A stretch of 64,000 nucleotides of DNA from Lampris incognitus (taxonomy: Eukaryota > Chordata > Actinopteri > Lampriformes > Lampridae): NCBI RefSeq assembly GCF_029633865.1, contig NC_079212.1, positions 150,272,099-150,336,098 on the forward strand, read 5' to 3'. This document shows positions 20,939-35,900 of the stretch, piece by piece (the stretch's first letter is position 1; every line of letters starts with the position of its first letter). Under the pieces are notes generated by a model that saw only the letters and a list, made by a program, of their open reading frames with translations, was not told the DNA's origin and searched no databases. Made by a program: the position numbers and the translations under genes.

Positions 20939-23900
20939 AGCATTAGCAAGAGGGACCAGACAGAAGACAGCGTTAGCAGGAAGGACCAGAAAGAGACATG
21001 ACTGAACAGGGAGGACCAGACAGAAGACATGACTGAACAGGAAGGGCCAGATAGAAGACAGCATTAGAAGAAAGGACCAGACAGAAGACTTGACTGAACA
21101 GGAAGGACCAGACAGAAGACATGACTGAACAGGGAGGACCAGACAGAAGTCAGCGTTAGCAGGAAGGACCAGACAGAAGACATGACTGAACAGGGAGGAC
21201 CAGACAGAAGTCAGCGTTAGCAGGAAGGACCAGACAGAAGACATGACTGAACAGGAAGAACCAGACAGAAGACATGACTGAACAGGAAGGATCAGACAGA
21301 AGACATGACTGAACAGGAAGGACCAGACAGAAGACAGCGTTAGCAGGAAGGACCAGACAGAAGACATGACTGAACAGGAAGAACCAGACAGAAGACATGA
21401 CTGAACAGGGAGGACCAGACAGAAGACATGACTGAACAGGGAGGACCAGACAGAAGTCAGCGTTAGCAGGAAGGACCAGACAGAAGACTTGACTGAACAG
21501 GAAGGACCAGATAGAAGACAGCATTAGCAGGAAGGACCAGACAGAAGACTTGACTGAACAGGAAGGACCAGACAGAAAACATGACTGAACAGGAAGGACC
21601 AGACAGAAGTCAGCATTAGCAGGAAGGACCAGACAGAAGACAGCATTAGCAGGAAGGACCAGACAGAGGACATGACTGAACAGGGAGGACCAGACAGAAG
21701 ACAGCATTAGCAGGAAGGACCAGACAGAGGACATGACTGAACAGGGAGGACCAGACAGAAGACATGACTGAACAGGGAGGACCAGACAGAAGTCAGCGTT
21801 AGCAGGAAGGACCAGACAGAAGACTTGACTGAACAGGAAGGACCAGACAGAAGACATGACTGAACAGGGAGGACCAGACAGAAGTCAGCGTTAGCAGGAA
21901 GGACCAGACAGAGGACATGACTGAACAGGAAGGACCAGACAGAAGACATGACTGAACAGGGAGGACCAGACAGAAGTCAGCGTTAGCAGGAAGGACCAGA
22001 CAGAAGACTTGACTGAACAGGAAGGACCAGATAGAAGACAGCATTAGCAGGAAGGACCAGACAGAAGACTTGACTGAACAGGAAGGACCAGACAGAAGTC
22101 AGCATTAGCAGGAAGGACCAGACAGAAGACAGCATTAGCAGGAAGGACCAGACAGAAGACATGACTGAACAGGGAGGACCAGACAGAAGTCAGCGTTAGC
22201 AGGAAGGACCAGACAGAAGACAGCATTAGCAGGAAGGACCAGACAGAGGACATGACTGAACAGGGAGGACCAGACAGAAGACAGCATTAGCAGGAAGGAC
22301 CAGACAGAGGACATGACTGAACAGGGAGGACCAGACAGAAGACATGACTGAACAGGGAGGACCAGACAGAAGTCAGCGTTAGCAGGAAGGACCAGACAGA
22401 AGACTTGACTGAACAGGAAGGACCAGACAGAAGACATGACTGAACAGGGAGGACCAGACAGAAGTCAGCGTTAGCAGGAAGGACCAGACAGAGGACATGA
22501 CTGAACAGGAAGGACCAGACAGAAGACATGACTGAACAGGGAGGACCAGACAGAAGTCAGCGTTAGCAGGAAGGACCAGACAGAAGACTTGACTGAACAG
22601 GAAGGACCAGATAGAAGACAGCATTAGCAGGAAGGACCAGACAGAAGACTTGACTGAACAGGAAGGACCAGACAGAAGTCAGCATTAGCAGGAAGGACCA
22701 GACAGAAGACAGCATTAGCAGGAAGGACCAGACAGAGGACATGACTGAACAGGAAGGACCAGACAGAAGACATGACTGAACAGGGAGGACCAGACAGAAG
22801 TCAGCGTTAGCAGGAAGGACCAGACAGAAGACTTGACTGAACAGGAAGGACCAGACAGAAGACATGAATGAACAGGAAGGACCAGAGAGAAGACATGACT
22901 GAACAGGAAGGACCAGACAGAAGACAGCATTAGCAGGAAGGAACAGACAGAAGACTTGACTGAACAGGAAGGACCAGACAGAAGACATGACTGAACAGGG
23001 AGGACCAGACAGAAGTCAGCGTTAGCAGGAAGGACCAGACAGAAGACTTGACTGAACAGGAAGGACCAGACAGAAGACATGACTGAACAGGAAGGACCAG
23101 ACAGAAGTCAGCATTAGCAGGAAGGACCAGACAGAAGACAGCATTAGCAGGAAGGACCAGACAGAGGACATGACTGAACAGGAAGGACCAGACAGAAGAC
23201 ATGACTGAACAGGGAGGACCAGACAGAAGACATGACTGAACAGGGAGGACCAGACAGAAGACATGACTGAACAGGAAGGACCAGACAGAAGACATGACTG
23301 AACAGGAAGGACCAGACAGAAGTCAGTTTAGCAGGAAGGACCAGACAGAAGTCAGCATTAGCAGGGAGGACTAGACAGAAGACAGCCTTAGCAGGAAGGA
23401 CCAGACAGAAGACAGCGTTAGCAGGGAGGACCAGACAGAAGACATGACTGAACAGGAAGGACCAGACAGAAGACATGACTGAACAGGAAGGACCAAACAG
23501 AAGACATGCCTGAACAGGAAGGACCAGACAGAAGACAGCGTTAGCAGGGAGGACCAGACAAGACATGACTGAACAGGGAGGACCAGACAGAAGTCAGTTT
23601 AGCAGAAAGGACCAGACAGAAGTCAGCTTCAGCAGGAAGGACCAGACAGAAGACATGCCTGAACAGGAAGGACCAGACAGAAGACATGACTGAACAGGAA
23701 AGACCAGACAGAAGACATGACTGAACAGGGAGGACCAGACAGAAGACATGCCTGAATAGCAAGGACCAGACAGAAGACATGACTGAACAGGGAGGACCAG
23801 ACAGAAGGCATGCCTGAACAGGAAGGACCAGAGAGAAGACATGACTGAACAGGGAGGCCCAGAGAGAAGACATGCCTGAATAGCAAGGACCAGACAGAAG

Positions 23901-26900
23901 ACATGACTGAACAGGGAGGACCAGACAGAAGACATGACTGAACAGGGAGGACCAGACAGAAGACATGACTGACCAGGAAGGACCAGACAGAAGACATGAC
24001 TGACCAGGAAGGACCAGACAGAAGAAATGACTGAACAGGGAGGACCAGACAGAAGACATGACTGACCAGGAAGGACCAGACAGAAGACATGACTGAACAG
24101 GAAGGACCAGACAGAAGACCTGACTGAACAGGAAGAACCAGACAGAAGACATGACTGACCAGGAAGGACCAGACAGAAGAAATGACTGAACAGGAAGGAC
24201 CAGACAGAAGACAGCGTTAGAAGGACCAGACAGAAGTCAGTGTTATGAGGAAGGACCAGACAGAAGTCAGCGTTAGCAGGGAGGACAAGACAGAAGACAG
24301 CGTTGCAGGGAGGACCAGACAGAAGACATGACTGAACAGGAAGGACCAGACAGAAGACAGCATTAGCAGGAAGGACCAGACAGAAGACATGACTGAACAG
24401 GGAGGACCAGACAGAAGACATGACTGAACAGGAAGGACCAGACAGAAGACAGCATTAGCAGGAAGGACCAGACAGAAGACATGACTGAACAGGAAGGACC
24501 AGACAGAAGACATGACTGAACAGGAAGGACCAGACAGAAGACAGCGTTAGCAGGAAGGACCAGACAGAAGACATGCCTGAACAGGAAGGACCAGACAGAA
24601 GACATGACTGAACAGGAAGGACCAGACAGAAGACAGCGTTAGCAGGAAGGACCAGACAGAAGACATGCCTGAACAGGAAGGACCAGACAGAAGACATGAC
24701 TGAACAGGGAGGACCAGACAGAAGACATGACTGAACAGGAAGGACCAGACAGAAGACATGACTGAACAGGGAGGACCAGACAGAAGACATGACTGAACAG
24801 GGAGGACCAGACAGAAGACAGCGTTAGCAGGGAGGACCAGACAGAAGACATGACTGAACAGGGAGGATCAGACAGAAGACATGACTGAACAGGGAGGACC
24901 AGACAGAAGACATGCCTGAACAGGAAGGACCAGACAGAACACATGACTGAACAGGGAGGACCAGACAGAAGACATGACTGAACAGGGAGGACCAGACAGA
25001 AGACAGCGTTAGCAGGAAGGACCAGACAGAAGACATGACTGAACAGGGAGGACCAGACAGAAGACATGACTGAACAGGGAGGACCAGACAGAAGACATGA
25101 CTGACCAGGAAGGACCAGACAGAAGACATGACTGAACAGGAAGGACCAGACTGAAGACATGACTGAACAGGAAGGACCAGACAGAAGACAGCGTTAGCAG
25201 GAAGGACCAGACAGAAGACATGACTGACCAGGAAGGACCAGACAGAAGACATGACTGAACAGGAAGGACCAGACAGAAGTCAGCGTTAGAAGGACCAGAC
25301 AGAAGTCAGTTTTAGCAGGAAGGACCAGACAGAAGTCAGCGTTAGCAGGGAGGACAAGACAGAAGACAGCGTTAGCAGGGAGGACCAGACAGAAGACATG
25401 ACTGAACAGGAAGGACCAGACAGAAGTCAGTTTAGCAGGAAGGACCAGACAGAAGTCAGCATTAGCAGGGAGGACTAGACAGAAGACAGCCTTAGCAGGA
25501 AGGACCAGACAGAAGACAGCGTTAGCAGGGAGGACCAGACAGAAGACATGACTGAACAGGAAGGACCAGACAGAAGACATGACTGAACAGGAAGGACCAA
25601 ACAGAAGACATGCCTGAACAGGAAGGACCAGACAGAAGACAGCATTAGCAGGGAGGACCAGACAAGACATGACTGAACAGGGAGGACCAGACAGAAGTCA
25701 GTTTAGCAGAAAGGACCAGACAGAAGTCAGCTTTAGCAGGAAGGACCAGACAGAAGACATGCCTGAACAGGAAGGACCAGACAGAAGACATGACTGAACA
25801 GGAAAGACCAGACAGAAGACATGACTGAACAGGGAGGACCAGACAGAAGACATGCCTGAATAGCAAGGACCAGACAGAAGACATGACTGAACAGGGAGGA
25901 CCAGACAGAAGGCATGACTGAACAGGGAGGACCAGACAGAAGACATGCCTGAACAGGAAGGACCAGAGAGAAGACATGACTGAACAGGGAGGCCCAGAGA
26001 GAAGACATGCCTGAATAGCAAGGACCAGACAGAAGACATGACTGAACAGGGAGGACCAGACAGAAGACATGACTGAACAGGGAGGACCAGACAGAAGACA
26101 TGACTGACCAGGGAGGACCAGACAGAAGACATGTCTGAACAGGAAGAACCAGACAGAAGACATGACTGACCAGGAAGGACCAGACAGAAGACATGACTGA
26201 ACAGGAAGGACCAGACAGAAGTCAGCGTTAGAAGGACCAGACAGAAGTCAGTGTTAGCAGGAAGGACCAGACAGAAGTCAGCGTTAGCAGGGAGGACAAG
26301 ACAGAAGACAGCGTTAGCAGGGAGGACCAGACAGAAGACATGACTGAACAGGAAGGACCAGACAGAAGTCAGTTTAGCAGGAAGGACCAGACAGAAGTCA
26401 GCATTAGCAGGGAGGACTAGACAGAAGACAGCCTTAGCAGGAAGGACCAGACAGAAGACAGCGTTAGCAGGGAGGACCAGACAGAAGACATGACTGAACA
26501 GGAAGGACCAGACAGAAGACATGACTGAACAGGAAGGACCAAACAGAAGACATGCCTGAACAGGAAGGACCAGACAGAAGACAGCGTTAGCAGGGAGGAC
26601 CAGACAAGACATGACTGAACAGGGAGGACCAGACAGAAGTCAGTTTAGCAGAAAGGACCAGACAGAAGTCAGCTTTAGCAGGAAGGACCAGACAGAAGAC
26701 ATGCCTGAACAGGAAGGACCAGACAGAAGACATGACTGAACAGGAAAGACCAGACAGAAGACATGACTGAACAGGGAGGACCAGACAGAAGACATGCCTG
26801 AATAGCAAGGACCAGACAGAAGACATGACTGAACAGGGAGGACCAGACAGAAGGCATGCCTGAACAGGAAGGACCAGAGAGAAGACATGACTGAACAGGG

Positions 26901-29900
26901 AGGCCCAGAGAGAAGACATGCCTGAATAGCAAGGACCAGACAGAAGACATGACTGAACAGGGAGGACCAGACAGAAGACATGACTGAACAGGGAGGACCA
27001 GACAGAAGACATGACTGACCAGGGAGGACCAGACAGAAGACATGACTGAACAGGAAGGACCAGACAGAAGACATGACTGACCAGGAAGGACCAGACAGAA
27101 GAAATGACTGAACAGGGAGGACCAGACAGAAGACATGACTGACCAGGAAGGACCAGACAGAAGACATGACTGAACAGGAAGGACCAGACAGAAGACCTGA
27201 CTGAACAGGAAGAACCAGACAGAAGACATGACTGACCAGGAAGGACCAGACAGAAGACATGACTGAACAGGAAGGACCAGACAGAAGACAGCGTTAGAAG
27301 GACCAGACAGAAGTCAGTGTTATGAGGAAGGACCAGACAGCAGTCAGCGTTAGCAGGGAGGACAAGACAGAAGACAGCGTTAGCAGGGAGGACCAGACAG
27401 AAGACATGACTGAACAGGAAGGACCAGACAGAAGACAGCGTTAGCAGGAAGGACCAGACAGAAGACATGACTGAACAGGGAGGACCAGACAGAAGACATG
27501 ACTGAACAGGAAGGACCAGACAGAAGACAGCATTAGCAGGAAGGACCAGACAGAAGACATGACTGAACAGGAAGGACCAGACAGAAGACATGACTGAACA
27601 GGAAGGACCAGACAGAAGACAGCGTTAGCAGGAAGGACCAGACAGAAGACATGCCTGAACAGGAAGGACCAGACAGAAGACATGACTGAACAGGAAGGAC
27701 CAGACAGAAGACAGCGTTAGCAGGAAGGACCAGACAGAAGACATGACTGAACAGGGAGGACCAGACAGAAGACATGACTGAACAGGAAGGACCAGACAGA
27801 AGACAGCGTTAGCAGGAAGGACCAGACAGAAGACATGCCTGAACAGGAAGGACCAGACAGAAGACATGACTGAACAGGGAGGACCAGACAGAAGACATGA
27901 CTGAACAGGAAGGACCAGACAGAAGACATGACTGAACAGGGAGGACCAGACAGAAGACATGACTGAACAGGGAGGACCAGACAGAAGACAGCGTTAGCAG
28001 GGAGGACCAGACAGAAGACATGACTGAACAGGGAGGATCAGACAGAAGACATGACTGAACAGGGAGGACCAGACAGAAGACATGCCTGAACAGGAAGGAC
28101 CAGACAGAACACATGACTGAACAGGGAGGACCAGACAGAAGACATGACTGAACAGGGAGGACCAGACAGAAGACAGCGTTAGCAGGAAGGACCAGACAGA
28201 AGACATGACTGAACAGGGAGGACCAGACAGAAGACATGACTGAACAGGGAGGACCAGACAGAAGACATGACTGACCAGGAAGGACCAGACAGAAGACATG
28301 ACTGAACAGGAAGGACCAGACTGAAGACATGACTGACCAGGAAGGACCAGACAGAAGACATGACTGAACAGGAAGGACCAGACAGAAGTCAGCGTTAGAA
28401 GGACCAGACAGAAGTCAGTGTTAGCAGGAAGGACCAGACAGAAGTCAGCGTTAGCAGGGAGGACAAGACAGAAGACAGCGTTAGCAGGGAGGACCAGACA
28501 GAAGACATGACTGAACAGGAAGGACCAGACAGAAGACAGCGTTAGCAGGAAGGACCAGACAGAAGACATGACTGAACAGGGAGGACCAGACAGAAGACAT
28601 GACTGAACAGGAAGGACCAGACAGAAGACAGCATTAGCAGGAAGGACCAGACAGAAGACATGACTGAACAGGAAGGACCAGACAGAAGACATGACTGAAC
28701 AGGGAGGACCAGACAGAAGACAGCGTTAGCAGGGAGGACCAGACAGAAGACATGACGGAACAGGGAGGATCAGACAGAAGACATGACTGAACAGGGAGGA
28801 CCAGACAGAAGACATGCCTGAACAGGAAGGACCAGACAGAAGACATGACTGAACAGGGAGGACCAGACAGAAGACATGACTGAACAGGGAGGACCAGACA
28901 GAAGACAGCGTTAGCAGGAAGGACCAGACAGAAGACATGACTGAACAGGGAGGACCAGTCAGATGACATGACTGAACAGGGAGGACCAGACAGAAGACAT
29001 GATTGACCAGGAAGGACCAGACAGAAGACATGACTGAACAGGAAGGACCAAACAGAAGACAGTGTTAGCAGGGAAGACAGGACAGAAGACAGCGTTAGCA
29101 GGGAGGACCAGACAGAAGACATGACTGAACAGGAAGGACCAGACAGAAGACAGCGTTAGCAGGAAGGACCAGACAGAAGACATGACTGAACAGGGAGGAC
29201 CAGACAGAAGACATGACTGAAAAAGAAGGACCAGACAGAAGACAGCATTAGCAGGAAGGACCAGACAGAAGACATGACTGAACAGGAAGGACCAGACAGA
29301 AGACATGACTGAACAGGGAGGACCAGACAGAAGACAGCGTTAGCAGGGAGGACCAGACAGAAGACATGACTGAACAGGGAGGACCACACAGAAGACATTC
29401 CTGAACAGGAAGGACCAGACAGAAGACATGACTGAACAGGGAGGACCAGACAGAAGACATGACTGAACAGGGAGGACCAGACAGAAGACAGCGTTAGCAG
29501 GAAGGACCAGACAGAAGACATGACTGAACAGGGAGGACCAGACAGAAGACATGACTGAACAGGGAAAACCAGACAGAAGACAGCGTTAGCAGGAAGGACC
29601 AGACAGAAGACATGACTGACCAGGAAGGACCAGAGAGAAGACATGACTGAACAGGAAGGACCAGACAGAAGACATGACTGAACAGGAAGGACCAGACAGA
29701 AGACAGCGTTAGAAGGACCAGACAGAAGTCAGTGTTAGCAGGAAGGACCAGACAGAAGTCAGCGTTAGCAGGGAGGACAAGACAGAAGACAGCGTTAGCA
29801 GGGAGGACCAGACAGAAGACATGACTGAACAGGGAGGACCAGACAGAAGACAGCATTAGCAGGAAGGACCAGACAGAAGACATGACTGAAGAGGAAGGAC

Positions 29901-32900
29901 CAGACAGAAGACATGACTGAACAGGGAGGACCAGACAGAAGACATGACTGAACAGGAAGGACCAGACAGAAGACAGCGTTAGCAGGAAGGACCAGACAGA
30001 AGACATGACTGAACAGGGAGGACCAGACAGAAGACAGCATTAGCAGGAAGGACCAGACAGAAGACATGACTGAAGAGGAAGGACCAGACAGAAGACATGA
30101 CTGAACAGGGAGGACCAGACAGAAGACATGACTGAACAGGGAGGACCAGACAGAAGACATGATTGACCAGGAAGGACCAGACAGAAGACATGACTGAACA
30201 GGAAGGACCAGACAGAAGACAGTGTTAGCAGGGAAGACAAGACAGAAGACAGCGTTAGCAGGGAGGACCAGACAGAAGACATGACTGAACAGGAAGGACC
30301 AGACAGAAGACAGCGTTAGCAGGAAGGACCAGACAGAAGACATGACTGAACAGGGAGGACCAGACAGAAGACATGACTGAACAAGAAGGACCAGACAGAA
30401 GACAGCATTAGCAGGAAGGACCAGACAGAAGACATGACTGAACAGGAAGGACCAGACAGAAGACATGACTGAACAGGGAGGACCAGACAGAAGACAGCGT
30501 TAGCAGGGAGGACCAGACAGAAGACATGACTGAACAGGGAGGATCAGACAGAAGACATGACTGAACAGGGAGGACCACACAGAAGACATTCCTGAACAGG
30601 AAGGACCAGACAGAAGACATGACTGAACAGGGAGGACCAGACAGAAGACATGACTGAACAGGGAGGACCAGACAGAAGACAGCGTTAGCAGGAAGGACCA
30701 GACAGAAGACATGACTGAACAGGGAGGACCAGACAGAAGACATGACTGAACAGGGAAAACCAGACAGAAGACAGCGTTAGCAGGAAGGACCAGACAGAAG
30801 ACATGACTGACCAGGAAGGACCAGAGAGAAGACATGACTGAACAGGAAGGACCAGACAGAAGACAGCGTTAGAAGGACCAGACAGAAGTCAGTGTTAGCA
30901 GGAAGGACCAGACAGAAGTCAGCGTTAGCAGGGAGGACAAGACAGAAGACAGCGTTAGCAGGGAGGACCAGACAGAAGACATGACTGAACAGGGAGGACC
31001 AGACAGAAGACAGCATTAGCAGGAAGGACCAGACAGAAGACATGACTGAAGAGGAAGGACCAGACAGAAGACATGACTGAACAGGGAGGACCAGACAGAA
31101 GACATGACTGAACAGGAAGGACCAGACAGAAGACAGCGTTAGCAGGAAGGACCAGACAGAAGACATGACTGAACAGGAAGGACCAGACAGAAGACATGTC
31201 TGAACAGGAAGGACCAGACAGAAGACATGACTGAACAGGAAGGACCAGACAGAAGACAGCATTAGCAGGAAGGACCAGACAGAAGACATGACTGAACAGG
31301 AAGGACCAGACAGAAGACATGTCTGAACAGGAAGGACCAGACAGAAGACAGCATTAGCAGGAAGGACCAGACAGAAGACATGACTGAAGAGGAAGGACCA
31401 GACAGAAGACATGACTGAAGAGGAAGGACCAGACAGAAGACAGCATTAGCAGGAAGGACCAGACAGAAGACATGACTGAAGAGGAAGGACCAGACAGAAG
31501 ACATGACTGAACAGGGAGGACCAGACAGAAGACATGACTGAACAGGGAGTATCAGACAGAAGACAGCATTAGCAGGAAGGACCAGACAGAAGACATGACT
31601 GAACAGGAAGGACCAGACAGAAGACATGCCTGATCAGGAAGGACCAGACAGAAGACATGACTGAACAGGGAGGACCAGACAGAAGACATGACTGAACAGG
31701 AAGGACCAGACAGAAGACATGACTGAACAGGGAGGACCAGACAGAAGACAGCGTTAGCAGGAAGGACCAGACAGAAGACATGACTGAACAGGGAGGACCA
31801 GACAGAAGACAGTGTTAGCAGGAAGGACCAGACAGAAGACATGACTGAACAGGGAGGACCAGACAGAAGACAGCGTTAGCAGGGAGGACCAGACAGAAGA
31901 CATGACTGAACAGGGAGGACCAGACAGAAGACATGACTGAACAGGAAGAACCAGACAGAAGACATGACTGAACAGGGAGGACCAGACAGAAGACATGACT
32001 GAACAGGGAGGACCAGACAGAAGACATGACTGACCAGGAAGGACCAGACAGAAGACAGCGTTAGAAGGACCAGACAGAAGTCAGTGTTAGCAGGAAGGAC
32101 CAGACAGAAGTCAGCATTAGTAGGGAGGACCAGACAGAAGACAGCGTTAGCAGGGAGGACCAGACAGAAGACATGACTGAACAGGAAGGACCAGACAGAA
32201 GGTAGCATTAGCAGGAAGGACCAGGCAGAAGACTTGACTGAACAGGAAGGACCAGACAGAAGACATGACTGAACAGGGAGGACCAGACAGAAGACATGCC
32301 TGAACAGGAAGGACCAGCCAGAAGACATGACTGAACAGGGAGGACCAGACAGAAGACATGCCTGAACAGGAAGAACCAGACAGAAGACATGACTGAACAG
32401 GAAGGACCAGACAGAAGACATGACTGAACCGGGAGGACCAGACAGAAGACATGACTGACCAGGAAGGACCAGACAGAAGACATGACTGAACAGGAAGGAC
32501 CAGACAGAAGACAGCGTTAGAAGGACCAGACAGAAGTCAGTGTTAGCAGGAAGGACCAGACAGAAGTCAGCATTAGTAGGGAGGACCAGACAGAAGACAG
32601 CGTTAGCAGGGAGGACCAGACAGAAGACATGACTGAACAGGAAGGACCAGACAGAAGACAGCATTAGCGGGAAGGACCAGGCAGAAGACTTGACTGAACA
32701 GGGAGGACCAGACAGAAGACATGCCTGAACAGGAAGGACCAGCCAGAAGACATGACTGAACAGGGAGGACCAGACAGAAGACATGCCTGAACAGGAAGAA
32801 CCAGACAGAAGACATAACTGAACAGGGAGGACCAGACAGAAGACAGCATTAGCAGGAAAGACCAGACAGAAATCATGACTTAACAGGGAGGACCAGACAG

Positions 32901-35900
32901 AAGACAGCGTTAGCAGGAAGGACCAGACAGAAGACATGACTGAACAGGGAGGACCAGACAGAAGACAGCGTTAGCAGGAAGGACCAGACAGAAGACATGA
33001 CTGAACAGGAAGGACCAGACAGAAGACATGACTGAACAGGAAGGACCAGACAGAAGACAGCGTTAGCAGGAAGGACCAGACAGAAGACATGACTGAACAG
33101 GAAGAACCAGACAGAAGACATGACTGAACAGGGAGTACCAGACAGAAGACATGACTGAACAGGGAGGACCAGACAGAAGACAGCGTTAGCAGGAAGGACC
33201 AGACAGAAGACATGACGGAACAGGAAGGACCAGACAGAAGACATGACTGAACAGGGAAGACCAGACAGAAGACAGCATTAGCACAAAGGACCAGACAGAA
33301 GACATGATTGAACAGGCAGCACCAGACAGAAATCATGACTGAACAGGGAGGACCAGACAGAACACATGACTGAACAGGGAGGACCATACAGAAGACAGCG
33401 TTAGCAGGAAGGACCAGACAGAAGACATGACTGAACAGGGAGGACCAGACAGAAGACAGCATTAGCAGGAAGGACCAGACAGAAGACATGACTGAACAGG
33501 AAGAACCAGACAGAAGACATGACTGAACAGGGAGGACCAGACAGAAGACATGACTGAACAGGGAGGACCAGACAGAAGACAGCGTTAGCAGGAAGGACCA
33601 GACAGAAATCATGACTGAACAGGAAGAACCAGACAGAAGACATGACTGAACAGGAAGGACCAGACAGAAGACATGTCTGAACAGGGAGGACCAGACAGAA
33701 GACATGACTGAACAGGGAAAACCAGACAGAAGACAGCGTTAGCAGGAAGGACCAGACAGAAGACATGACTGAACAGGAAGGACCAGACAGAAGACATGAC
33801 TGAACAGGAAGAACCAGACAGAAGACATGATTGAACAGGGAGGACCAGACAGAAGACAGCGTTAGCAGGAAGGACCAGACAGAAGACATGACTGAACAGG
33901 AAGGACCAGACAGAAGACATGATTGAACAGGGAAGACCAGACAGAAGACAGCATTAGCAGGAAGGACCAGACAGAAGACATGATTGAACAGGAAGCACCA
34001 GACAGAAATCATGACTGAACAGGGAGGACCAGACGGAACACATGACTGAACAGGGAGGACCAGACAGAAGACAGCGTTAGCAGGAAGGACCAGACAGAAG
34101 ACATGACTGAACAGGGAGGACCAGACAGAAGACAGCGTTAGCAGGAAGGACCAGACAGAAGACATGACTGAACAGGAAGAACCAGACAGAAGACATGACT
34201 GAACAGGGAGGACCAGACAGAAGACATGACTGAACAGGGAGGACCAGACAGAAGACAGCGTTAGCAGGAAGGACCAGACAGAAATCATGACTGAACAGGA
34301 AGAACCAGACAGAAGACATGACTGAACAGGAAGGACCAGACAGAAGACATGTCTGAACAGGAAGAACCAGACAGAAGACATGACTGAACAGGGAGGACCA
34401 GACAGAAGACATGACTGAACAGGGAAAACCAGACAGAAGACAGCGTTAGCAGGAAGGACCAGACAGAAGACATGACTGAACAGGAAGGACCAGACAGAAG
34501 ACATGACTGAACAAGAAGAACCAGACAGAAGACATGACTGAACAGGAAGGACCAGACAGAAGACATGACTGAACAGGAAGGACCAGACAGAAGACAGCGT
34601 TAGCAGGAAGGACCAGACAGAAGACATGACTGAACAGGAAGGACCAAACAGAACACATGTCTGAACAGGAAGGACCAGACAGAAGACATGACTGAACAGG
34701 AAGGACCAGACAGAAGACATGACTGAACAGGAAGGACCAGACAGAAGACATGACTGAACAGGGAGGACCAGACAGAAGACATGACTGAACAGGAAGGACC
34801 AGACAGAAGACAGCGTTAGAAGGACCAGACAGAAGTCAGTGTTAGCAGGAAGGACCAGACAGAAGTCAGCATTAGTAGGGAGGACCAGACAGAAGACAGC
34901 GTTAGCAGGGAGGACCAGACAGAAGACATGACTGAACAGGAAGGACCAGACAGAAGACAGCATTAGCGGGAAGGACCAGGCAGAAGACTTGACTGAACAG
35001 GGAGGACCAGACAGAAGACATGACTGAACAGGAAGGACCAGCCAGAAGACATGACTGAACAGGGAGGACCAGACAGAAGACATGCCTGAACAGGAAGAAC
35101 CAGACAGAAGACATAACTGAACAGGGAGGACCAGACAGAAGACAGCATTAGCAGGAAAGACCAGACAGAAATCATGACTGAACAGGGAGGACCAGACAGA
35201 AGACAGCGTTAGCAGGAAGGACCAGACAGAAGACATGACTGAACAGGGAGGACCAGACAGAAGACAGCGTTAGCACAAAGGACCAGACAGAAGACATGAT
35301 TGAACAGGCAGCACCAGACAGAAATCATGACTGAACAGGGAGGACCAGACAGAACACATGACTGAACAGGGAGGACCATACAGAAGACAGCGTTAGCAGG
35401 AAGGACCAGACAGAAGACATGACTGAACAGGGAGGACCAGACAGAAGACAGCATTAGCAGGAAGGACCAGACAGAAGACATGACTGAACAGGAAGAACCA
35501 GACAGAAGACATGACTGAACAGGGAGGACCAGACAGAAGACATGACTGAACAGGGAGGACCAGACAGAAGACAGCGTTAGCAGGAAGGACCAGACAGAAA
35601 TCATGACTGAACAGGAAGAACCAGACTGAAGACATGACTGAACAGGAAGGACCAGACAGAAGACATGTCTGAACAGGAAGAACCAGACAGAAGACATGAC
35701 TGAACAGGGAGGACCAGACAGAAGACATGACTGAACAGGGAAAACCAGACAGAAGACAGCGTTAGCAGGAAGGACCAGACAGAAGACATGACTGAACAGG
35801 AAGGACCAGACAGAAGACATGACTGAACAGGAAGAACCAGACAGAAGACATGATTGAACAGGGAGGACCAGACAGAAGACAGCGTTAGCAGGAAGGACCA